Shown here one piece after another: positions 57,633 through 64,000 of a DNA stretch of 64,000 nucleotides. A model generated the notes under the pieces. The model was not told the DNA's origin, did not search any database, and saw only the letters and a program-made list of their open reading frames with translations. The translations under genes were made by a program, and so were the position numbers. Origin of the DNA: Frateuria aurantia DSM 6220 (GTDB lineage Bacteria; Pseudomonadota; Gammaproteobacteria; Xanthomonadales; Rhodanobacteraceae); NCBI RefSeq assembly GCF_000242255.2, contig NC_017033.1, positions 1,674,001 to 1,738,000 on the forward strand, read 5' to 3'. Within the stretch, counting starts at the first letter, position 1. Every line of letters begins with the position of its first letter.

Positions 57633-58985
57633 TCAGCACAGATACCGCTTGGGTTTGCCCATCAGCACAAACTCCTCGGCCGTCGACGGATGCAGGGCCA
57701 TGGTCCGGTCGAAATCATCCTTGCTGAGGCCGGCCGTCACGGCCATCGCCAGGCTCTGGATGATTTCAGGGGCGTCATTGCCGTGCATATGGATGCCGAG
57801 CACCTTTCTGTCCACGGGGCTGGCCAGCAGTTTCAAATAGCAGCGTTCCCGGCTGGTACCGAAAGCCAGCCGCATCGGCCGGAAATCGGACTCGTAGACG
57901 GCGGTGCCCGGTGGACACTCACCTTCGGCGAGGCCGACGCTGGCGGCCGGTGTCAGGCTGAACACGGCGGTAGGCACGTGCTGCAGGGAGGGAGGCGGCC
58001 GCTCCGAGGCGGCGAACAATCGATCCGCCAGCCAGCGACCTTCGGCAACGGCCACCGGAGTCAGGTCCTTGCGATGGGTGATGTCGCCTACCGCATAGAG
58101 TCCCCGAACCGCTGTCTGCAGCTGGGCATCGACCGGTACGGCGCCACCGGCAGTCAGCTCGAGTCCCACCCGTTCCAGTCCCAGGCCTGCGGTATTCGGT
58201 CGTCGCCCCAGCGCCACCATCAGATAGTCCGTCGTTTCACTGCCGGTGCCGACATGCAATTGCCAGCCATCCGCCCGTCTGGTGACCTGCTGCGGCAGCG
58301 CGCCGGCATGCAAGGCGATACCCTGCTGCTGCAAAGAAGTGGCAATTCGCCGGCGAATATCCGGATCGAAGCCACGCAAGGGCAGGTCGCCGCGATAGCG
58401 CATGCTGGCGGCGCAACCCAACCCCGCCAGAATGCTGGCAAATTCCACGGCGATATAGCCGCCACCCAGAATCGTGAGCCGCCCGGGCAGGCGCTGCAGG
58501 TCCAGTACCTCGTCGGATCCCGCGGCCTGTTCGGCACCCGGAATCAGACTGTGGTCGGCACTGGCACCGGTGGCCAGCAAGATATGCGGCCCCTGCAGAT
58601 GCTGTTGGCCCACCACGATTTCACCGCCGGCCTCCAGTCGCGCCCGTCCGGGCACCAGCTCGACGCCACTGTCTGCCAGCAGCTGCCGGTAGAGCTGCTC
58701 CAGCCTCGCGGTTTCGGTTGCCTTGGCTCGGGCCCAATGGCTCATCGAGAACTCCGGCGCAGCCGGCCACTGCCATCCGAAATCCGACGCTTCGGCCAGA
58801 GCGGCGCCATGGCGGCTGGCGTACATCAGGAGTTTTTTGGGCACGCAGCCACGCAGTACGCAAGTGCCGCCGACCCGGGCCTGCTCGATGATGGCAACGC
58901 GTGCACCGTGACTGGCGGCGCGGCGGGCGGCGGCGACACCGCCTGAACCTGCGCCGATGACGATGAAGTCGAACGTGCGTGACAT
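57633..58985 (-). CDS. gor: Glutathione reductase-like flavoprotein disulfide reductase
   Basis: ATG 58985 lies six bases after GGAGG; the ATG six bases earlier is too close. The 450-aa protein has the FAD fold FIVIGAGSGGVAAARRAASH, the redox disulfide GGTCVLRGCVPKK, the NAD(P)H fold ILGGGYIAVEFASILAGLG, the second FAD motif GLYAVGDITHRKDLTPVAVA and the His-Glu pair in ALHPSTAEEFVLMG. It would reduce glutathione disulfide in the cytosol. Relatives such as trypanothione reductase share these motifs, so the substrate is likely but not proven. Confidence 0.9.
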   Translation of the reverse strand: MSRTFDFIVIGAGSGGVAAARRAASHGARVAIIEQARVGGTCVLRGCVPKKLLMYASRHGAALAEASDFGWQWPAAPEFSMSHWARAKATETARLEQLYRQLLADSGVELVPGRARLEAGGEIVVGQQHLQGPHILLATGASADHSLIPGAEQAAGSDEVLDLQRLPGRLTILGGGYIAVEFASILAGLGCAASMRYRGDLPLRGFDPDIRRRIATSLQQQGIALHAGALPQQVTRRADGWQLHVGTGSETTDYLMVALGRRPNTAGLGLERVGLELTAGGAVPVDAQLQTAVRGLYAVGDITHRKDLTPVAVAEGRWLADRLFAASERPPPSLQHVPTAVFSLTPAASVGLAEGECPPGTAVYESDFRPMRLAFGTSRERCYLKLLASPVDRKVLGIHMHGNDAPEIIQSLAMAVTAGLSKDDFDRTMALHPSTAEEFVLMGKPKRYLC

Positions 58986-59197
58986 GGCCATCCTCCAGTC
59001 GTTCCGAGGCGAGAGGCCTTGATGATACGCCGGAGGTGGCTTCAGGGGACCTGCGGCGGCGCAACAGAATTCACAGAGAGTTGATCGCACGCTCATCTGC
59101 TGATGCTCACGACAACAGATAGGATCGATTCAAGTGGCTGTTGCCGGGCGCCACTCCGACGGATCTTTGTGCCCACCACTCACGGAATGGAGCGAGC

Positions 59198-60439
59198 ATG
59201 AGGCGAGACCCTGACGGCATATGGCACAAGGCCGGCGGCTGGGCAGGATTGCTGCTGCTGACAACGATCTGCGTCGGGTTGCTGGAATGCCTTCATCAGC
59301 CGGCGGCCTTGCTGCTGGGCGCGATGCTGGCTGCGGTCATGCTTGCGGTGAGCGGTCGGACGCCGGCGCTGCCCAGCCAGGCACTGGCCATGGCGCAGGG
59401 TGTGGTCGGTTGCATGATTGCCCGTTGCATCCGGCTTCCTGCGCTGCAGCAGATGATTTTGCATTGGCCGGTATTTCTGGGTGGCGTGATGGCGGTAGCG
59501 GCTGTCAGCTATCTGTTGGGTTGGTTGCTGATGCGTTGGCAGGTTCTGCCGGGAAATGTGGCGATCTGGGGCGCCTCGCCGGGCGGCGCCACCGCGATGG
59601 TGGTATTGGCTGAGTCGCTGGGCGCCGATGTCCGGCTGGTGGCTTTCATGCAATATGCGCGCGTGATCCTAGTGGCGCTGATGGCCTCTGTGGTGGCCTC
59701 ATTGTTGAGCAGCCCTTCGCCACCCACCGGGGGCGGCACGGGCTGGTGGGCTCCTGTGTCGTGGCGCTGGCTGCTGGCAACCCTGCCGCTGGCCGCCAGT
59801 GGCTGGTGGCTGCGTCGCTGGCTGCGAGTGCCAGCGGCCGCCTTGTTGCTGCCTCTGGTCCTGGGCAGTCTTCTGCAGGACGTGGAAGGGTTCCGGATCG
59901 AACTGCCGCGTCCGTTGCTGGCCATCAGCTATGCACTGATCGGCTGGCATATCGGCCTGCGTTTCTCGCTGCACACGTTGCGGGCGGTGGTCAGGGCCAT
60001 GCCGGTGGTGGTGCTGTCGACCCTGTGTCTGCTGGCACTGTGCGGAGGCTTGTCGGTGCTGGTAGCGCACTGGTTGAAGATGGACCCGTTGTCGGCTTAT
60101 CTGGCCATGAGCCCGGGAGGCGTCGATTCGGTGGCGATCATCGCCGCGGCCAGCCCGGATGTGGATGTTTCGTTCGTGATGGCGATGCAGACCGCCCGGT
60201 TCCTGCTGATCCTGCTGGCCGGTCCCTGGCTGACCCGCTGGCTGGCCGGGCGGGCGGCGATCCCCCCCCGCAGGTGTTCAACGACGGGCCCAGACACTGT
60301 GCGGATCACCATGGCGGGCGCGGTGGTGCGAGGCACGGGCGAGGCCGAAGAAGCCGAAGCCGAGCAACAACCCGACCAGATCGACGGCCAGCACGCTGCC
60401 AGTCAAGGAGTCGGTACGGGCCCACAGCCTGGGCAGTAA
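59198..60439 (+). CDS. AbrB family (ammonia monooxygenase-like) membrane protein
   Basis: ATG 59198 follows GGAG. About ten helices form two AbrB repeats (GVVGCMIARCIRLPAL; AISYALIGWHIGLRFSLHTL) with the signatures ASPGGATAMVVLAESLGADV and MSPGGVDSVAIIAAASPDVD, as in transporters of the AbrB/AimA type with unclear substrate. The family usually ends near WLTRWLAGR. Here the frame continues 60 residues past a run of eight C (60262-60269) and overlaps the convergent PepSY gene by 162 bp, so the tail is probably the result of a frameshift or a sequencing error. Confidence 0.87.
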   Translation: MRRDPDGIWHKAGGWAGLLLLTTICVGLLECLHQPAALLLGAMLAAVMLAVSGRTPALPSQALAMAQGVVGCMIARCIRLPALQQMILHWPVFLGGVMAVAAVSYLLGWLLMRWQVLPGNVAIWGASPGGATAMVVLAESLGADVRLVAFMQYARVILVALMASVVASLLSSPSPPTGGGTGWWAPVSWRWLLATLPLAASGWWLRRWLRVPAAALLLPLVLGSLLQDVEGFRIELPRPLLAISYALIGWHIGLRFSLHTLRAVVRAMPVVVLSTLCLLALCGGLSVLVAHWLKMDPLSAYLAMSPGGVDSVAIIAAASPDVDVSFVMAMQTARFLLILLAGPWLTRWLAGRAAIPPRRCSTTGPDTVRITMAGAVVRGTGEAEEAEAEQQPDQIDGQHAASQGVGTGPQPGQ

Positions 60440-61837
60440 GTACAGCAGATGCAAACCGGCGGTGAGGACGGTGACCCAGGCGGTTGCCAGGCACAGCTCG
60501 CGGCTGGCAGCAGGAATGGGACGCCAGGCGGCATAGCCGCAAGCTCCCAGCCAGGTGCCGAAGAAACTGGCAATCAGCAAGGTATCGGAGGCCCGCTCCG
60601 TCGCGGCGGCGGCCCAGGTGACGGCGAACACGGTGCTGATGGCAAGGCAGCTGCCCAGACAGGCACCGAGCGTCGCTCTGGCCATGAAACGGACCGAACG
60701 GGGCTGTTGCTGATGCCTGCGTTTGCGGCGCGACTCCAGCCACAGCAGATTGCCGGAATAGAACAGGAAGGCGCCGGCCAGACCCAGCAGGAAATACAGC
60801 CATTGCACCATGCGACCGCCGAAGTTGCCGAAGTGCAGTCCATACATGGATGATGACAGGCTCTGGTCGAGACTGGCATGACGTCCCAGGCTGGCGCCCA
60901 GCAACCGGCCATCGGCGACATCCAGCCTGACGGTGCCGTAGGTGGCGAGGGTGTGCCCGGGCGTGCCGCCGACTTCGACCTGTCCGTCGGCCTGGCCGTA
61001 ATGGGTGAAATGCAGATATTCGGGTTCAAACCCGGGGCTGCCGGCATCTGCCGCCGCACGTTTGGCGTATCGCAACAGATCGTTCACGGGCAGGGGCTGG
61101 CGTGGCCCGTGAGTCGGGGTGTCTGCCTGCATGACGGTCACGCTGACCGACTGGGCATAGCGGCTGGGCAGCTCCGGATCAAATGTGAGCTTGCCCATGG
61201 CCGTCAGGACCACCGCGGAGAGGCAGAACAAGGCGCCGGTCAGAGCGAAAATGATGTGGAAAGGCAGGCTCAGCACGCCGATGGCGTTGTGTGCATCGCT
61301 CCACAGACGTTTGAGATTGGACCCGGGGTGCAGCGCGAACAATTGCCGGACCATGCCAGGCAGATGAATGATGAGGCCCGATACCAGCGCCAGCCCGTAC
61401 AGCAGGCTGACGATGCCCATCAGATAGAGTCCGGGGGTCGAGGCTGCAAGGCTGTAATGCAAGGCATAGATGAAATCCGCCAGGCGTCCGTCCGGGCCAT
61501 GCGTCGACGGATGGCTGTCGGCCCCGGCCAGCAGATACTGAAGCCTGCCCTGGCTGAACCAGTACAGATAGGGCGGGCTCCCCCCCTCCGGCAGCATCAG
61601 ACTGAAGTCGTCGCGGGCTGCCGGGACTTCACGAACCAGTCGATCCAGCAAGGTCTGGGCAGGCTGGGCTGCCGCCCCGCCATCCTGCCACGGCGGAGAC
61701 TGCCAGCGATCGATGTCGCTGCGAAAGACGCTGAGTGCGCCCGCATAGAAAGCGATGAACAACGCGAAGCCGGCCAGCAGACCGCTCCAGGTGTGGACCT
61801 GCTGGTAGATGCGCAAGGTGGCGGGACGGATCTTCAT
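60278..61837 (-). CDS. PepSY-associated membrane protein of an iron-uptake operon
   Basis: The 519-aa protein starts LRIYQQVHTWSGLLAGFALF, the usual first helix of PepSY_TM proteins with a heme-ligand-like His. Periplasmic PepSY modules follow, as do helices with DAHNAIGVLSLPFHIIFALT, MYGLHFGNFGGRMVQWLYFL and LGLAGAFLFYSGNLLWLESR. Such proteins accompany siderophore receptors and may help reduce ferric siderophores at the inner membrane. It is the third gene of a Fur-box-headed operon with two small membrane proteins. Confidence 0.9.
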   Translation of the reverse strand: MKIRPATLRIYQQVHTWSGLLAGFALFIAFYAGALSVFRSDIDRWQSPPWQDGGAAAQPAQTLLDRLVREVPAARDDFSLMLPEGGSPPYLYWFSQGRLQYLLAGADSHPSTHGPDGRLADFIYALHYSLAASTPGLYLMGIVSLLYGLALVSGLIIHLPGMVRQLFALHPGSNLKRLWSDAHNAIGVLSLPFHIIFALTGALFCLSAVVLTAMGKLTFDPELPSRYAQSVSVTVMQADTPTHGPRQPLPVNDLLRYAKRAAADAGSPGFEPEYLHFTHYGQADGQVEVGGTPGHTLATYGTVRLDVADGRLLGASLGRHASLDQSLSSSMYGLHFGNFGGRMVQWLYFLLGLAGAFLFYSGNLLWLESRRKRRHQQQPRSVRFMARATLGACLGSCLAISTVFAVTWAAAATERASDTLLIASFFGTWLGACGYAAWRPIPAASRELCLATAWVTVLTAGLHLLYLLPRLWARTDSLTGSVLAVDLVGLLLGFGFFGLARASHHRARHGDPHSVWARR

Positions 61838-61840
61838 GGA

Positions 61841-62107
61841 TCAGATCGTGACTCCGTGGTGGAGCCAGCCCAGCGCGGCCATGCCGATCAGATCAAGCAT
61901 CCCCAGCAGCAGCCATGCCCGGCGCGCGCTGGAACACATGAAGCTGGCGGCAATGACGGCAATCCAGCCTGGAAAGAACAGGATCAGGGCGGGTACCAGC
62001 ACAGCCTGGCCATGGGCCGGCAGATGCCACAGGCCAAGCGCGACGACTTGCGCACACAGGATAAAGCCGAGCACGCTGCCGGCCAATGCCTTGCCCATAA
62101 TGCTCAT
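61841..62107 (-). CDS. Small membrane protein, DUF3649-like
   Basis: 88 residues with three hydrophobic helices (GSVLGFILCAQVVALGLW, AVLVPALILFFPGWIAVIAA, AWLLLGMLDLIGMAALGW). Size, a CSSARRAW element and position next to PepSY and DUF3325-like genes suggest the DUF3649 iron-uptake-associated family, though the sequence match is loose. ATG 62107 overlaps the upstream stop by ATGA, and 3 bp separate it from the PepSY gene. Confidence 0.7.
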   Translation of the reverse strand: MSIMGKALAGSVLGFILCAQVVALGLWHLPAHGQAVLVPALILFFPGWIAVIAASFMCSSARRAWLLLGMLDLIGMAALGWLHHGVTI

Positions 62108-62391
62108 CGGCGCAGCGGTGCAAGGCGGCTGGCACGTGCCAGTCGAGCGTGACGCAGCCACCCCAGATAAGGGGCCGTGGCCCAGACCAGCATGCTGGTG
62201 GTCAGCCAGGCGGCGGGCCCGGCACTGAGCCCAAAGGCATGACACCATGGCAGCAGCGAGGCGAGCCAGAAGCAGACGGCTGGATGGCGCCGGCGGGCAG
62301 GCAGGGCTTGCGGCAGCCAATTCTGGTTGGGGTGAACCAGATACAGCAGTCCTGCGCAAAACAGGTTGAGCATAAGAGCCAACCACGTCAT
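62104..62391 (-). CDS. Small membrane protein, DUF3325-like
   Basis: 95 residues with helices MTWLALMLNLFCAGLLYL, PAVCFWLASLLPWCHAFGLS and WLTTSMLVWATAPYLGWL. The LYLVHPNQNWLPQALPARRR loop resembles DUF3325 proteins found in Fur-regulated siderophore receptor operons. ATG 62391 is chosen as the first residue of the hydrophobic helix; a longer frame to 62457 is unlikely. It is the first gene of the operon behind the Fur box at 62605. Confidence 0.68.
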   Translation of the reverse strand: MTWLALMLNLFCAGLLYLVHPNQNWLPQALPARRRHPAVCFWLASLLPWCHAFGLSAGPAAWLTTSMLVWATAPYLGWLRHARLARASRLAPLRR

Positions 62392-62604
62392 GGATTCGGG
62401 CCTGCAGTCATGGCGCCGGACCACCGCGCCGCAAGCAGGGAGCCGGCAGACATCCACGATCGGTTCAAATGGCTCAGGGCTGCTTCAACGCCATGGCGCG
62501 CAAGCAGGGTCCACCCGCCTGCAGTGGCAGCCTGGTGGTGATACTCATGTTGGAGGAGATGAGGCGCGTGATGCACGGGAGTCCTGCAGGCCGGCGACGA
62601 AACA

Positions 62605-62623
62605 AATGATAATCACTATCATT
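62605..62623 (-). promoter_or_regulatory. Fur box of the PepSY operon
   Basis: AATGATAATCACTATCATT is a near-perfect 19-bp palindrome matching the Fur consensus (only the centre differs). It is placed 214 bp before the DUF3325-like start and after the phaR stop. Confidence 0.85.
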
Positions 62624-62661
62624 GGTTTTCGGCTAGCCCCGGCCTGCAGTCTTGTGCCGGT

Positions 62662-63180
62662 TCAGCTTTTCTTGCTGCCGGGAGCTCCGTAGCGATGGCT
62701 GTCGCCACCGGAACTGCCAGTGGCACCGGGAGGGCGGGCTGCAGCATCAAGAAAGCCTCGCTGCATGGTCTTCCACAAGTCCAGATTGCGCTCGGTAAGA
62801 TCGTTGAAAATGGCCCAAGGCGTCTGACCCAGCAAGCTGTTCAGCTGGGTGCGGAATTGCTGCTGTTGATCCAGGAATACCTGCAGGCTGCGTTCCAGAT
62901 AAGGGCCCATGAAGCCCTGCAGAGAGTCCCCGTAGAAGCGGATGATCTGGGTCAGCAGCTGAGGAGACAGCATCGGCTGGCCCTTGCCCTCATCCTCGGA
63001 AATGATCTGCAGCAGCACAGAGCGGGTCAGGTCATCGCCGTTTTTGGCGTCACGAATCTCAAAACTATCGCCGTCGACCACCAACTGACGGACATCTTCC
63101 AGAGTGATATAGCTGGAGATCTCCGTGTCATAGAGGCGACGGTTCGGATATTTTTTGATGATACGAGTTGTCTGCGTCAT
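62662..63180 (-). CDS. phaR: Polyhydroxyalkanoate synthesis repressor PhaR
   Basis: The 172-aa protein has the PHB/PHA accumulation regulator DNA-binding domain (IIKKYPNRRLYDTEISSYIT, LEDVRQLVVDGDSFEIRDAK) and one PHB_acc repeat (LTQIIRFYGDSLQGFMGPYL). The C-terminus is Gly/Ser/Lys-rich. PhaR represses phasin and PHA genes and is titrated by polymer granules. No pha genes lie in the window. It is divergent from nothing obvious and precedes the Fur-controlled operon. Confidence 0.93.
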   Translation of the reverse strand: MTQTTRIIKKYPNRRLYDTEISSYITLEDVRQLVVDGDSFEIRDAKNGDDLTRSVLLQIISEDEGKGQPMLSPQLLTQIIRFYGDSLQGFMGPYLERSLQVFLDQQQQFRTQLNSLLGQTPWAIFNDLTERNLDLWKTMQRGFLDAAARPPGATGSSGGDSHRYGAPGSKKS

Positions 63181-63346
63181 GTTGCCACACTATCAGTCCG
63201 TGGCGCATTGCACCAGTGCTGTCGGCAAAGAAAATTGCTGCAATATTCAGCTGCAGCATTTTCCACGAAAAAACAGGTCTTGCTGATCGGGCACTGAGAA
63301 GCGTCCGGCCCGACGGGGCGGATCATGCAGCAAAAATTCACGAATA

Positions 63347-64000
63347 TCAATCGGCTGTGAACGGAGATGGTGCCTCGACACCAGGCCTGACCGGCAGGCG
63401 GAAAAGCGAACAGGTATTGTCCAGGGTCTGGCGGGCAAGGGCGGTCGTGCTTGTGCAGCGCAGATCTGCCACGCTTTGCAGCACATTCAGCAGCCGCACA
63501 GGGAGATTGCGCTGTCCTTGGTAGCCAGCGACTGGTTGGTCCGGAGCATCGGTTTCCAGCAGGATCCGCTCGACCGGCATGCTCTGGACGATGCCTCGCA
63601 GGCGTTGGGCGCGGGGATAGCTGACGGTGCCGCCGATACCGAGGTGAAAGCCCAGGCCCAGCAGCTGGTCGGCTTGCTGGCGACTGCCGGCGAAGGCGTG
63701 GATGACGCCGCGCAGGCCGGGCTGGCGGCGCAACTGGGCAATCACCTCGTCCATGGCCTTGCGGGCATGGACGATGACGGGAAGTTCCAGCTGCGCAGCC
63801 AATTGCAGCTGTTGACGGAAATACCACTGCTGGGTTTCGCGATCACTGTCTGGCGCATGGAAATCCAGCCCTATTTCACCGACAGCTACGGCCTGGCCCG
63901 GGCGTTCCAGCAGCCAGGCCTGCAGTGCAGCGATGTCTTCCGGGCAATGGTTGGCCAGGAACAAGGGGTGCAGCCCGTAGGCGGCATGAATGCCGGACTG
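63347..64000 (-). CDS. tatD: TatD-family DNase, 3' part
   Basis: The frame is open to the window edge, so the N-terminus is missing. The visible part has YGLHPLFLA, the Glu ligand in VAVGEIGLDFH, His ligands in PVIVHARKAMDE and GVIHAFAGSR, and the Asp in ILLETDAPDQP, all of the metal-dependent TatD hydrolase fold. It cleaves DNA 3' ends or acts in RNA/DNA quality control. The C-terminal region (NLPVRLLNVLQSVADL) is typical of the YjjV/TatD branch. Confidence 0.92.
   Translation of the reverse strand, partial: QSGIHAAYGLHPLFLANHCPEDIAALQAWLLERPGQAVAVGEIGLDFHAPDSDRETQQWYFRQQLQLAAQLELPVIVHARKAMDEVIAQLRRQPGLRGVIHAFAGSRQQADQLLGLGFHLGIGGTVSYPRAQRLRGIVQSMPVERILLETDAPDQPVAGYQGQRNLPVRLLNVLQSVADLRCTSTTALARQTLDNTCSLFRLPVRPGVEAPSPFTAD

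Overview
The window looks like a chromosomal segment of a high-GC gammaproteobacterium, most likely a Xanthomonadales/Rhodanobacteraceae member (Frateuria- or Dyella-like). This is inferred from codon bias, housekeeping genes and overall gene content, not from a database match. Core genes (folD, guaB, guaA, the pnt operon, phaR, tatD) are GC-rich and ordinary. A central-left block (about 4.8-13.6 kb) is AT-richer, full of insertion-sequence debris and clearly accessory.

Layout. 1-4.7 kb: the end of a MoeB/ThiF-type enzyme, folD, then guaB-guaA closed by a strong terminator. 4.8-9.5 kb: an orphan type VI secretion effector/immunity island. It holds a DUF3289-DUF943 pair on the minus strand, the peptidoglycan amidase effector tae4 followed by two tai4-type immunity genes on the plus strand, and a second DUF943 gene cut off by an IS3 element. 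No T6SS structural gene is present. A 27-bp hairpin-forming direct repeat brackets most of the island. 9.5-13 kb: an IS3-family element, a beheaded IS30 transposase, an AT-rich secreted-protein gene broken at a T8 tract, the last codons of a peptide-exporter-like ABC transporter, and an IS5-family element sitting in that stub. 13-13.6 kb: a small holin gene and a shortened GH24 endolysin gene.

13.6-32 kb: DUF2252 and nucleotidyltransferase genes, an SDR, a secreted nucleoside hydrolase, an orphan cobF, a TPR-GGDEF diguanylate cyclase, a UvrD/HelD-like helicase with a C-terminal zinc finger, a GNAT protein, a beta-propeller protein, a decayed c-di-GMP gene, a soluble PAS-PAS chemoreceptor, and an MBL-fold hydrolase divergent from its probable TetR regulator. 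32-42.6 kb: an Lrp-type regulator broken by an in-frame amber codon, divergent from a DMT exporter; an APC permease; two TonB-dependent receptors (one with a Fur box); and a membrane-anchored MutS-like ATPase.

42.9-48.4 kb: a redox operon (pntAA-pntAB-pntB, an aldehyde dehydrogenase, a zinc alcohol dehydrogenase) that would interconvert NAD(H)/NADP(H) and oxidise alcohols and aldehydes. 48.4-57.6 kb: a D-glucarate catabolic cluster. GudP imports glucarate, GudD dehydrates it, KdgD decarboxylates and dehydrates the product, and the semialdehyde dehydrogenase yields 2-oxoglutarate. A Tat-exported MRJP/yellow-type protein, a purine nucleoside permease-like protein and a divergent LysR regulator lie alongside. 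57.6-64 kb: a glutathione-reductase-like enzyme, an AbrB-type permease, a Fur-box-preceded iron-uptake membrane operon (DUF3325-like, DUF3649-like, PepSY), phaR and a partial tatD.

No tRNA, rRNA, CRISPR array or convincing riboswitch was recognised.
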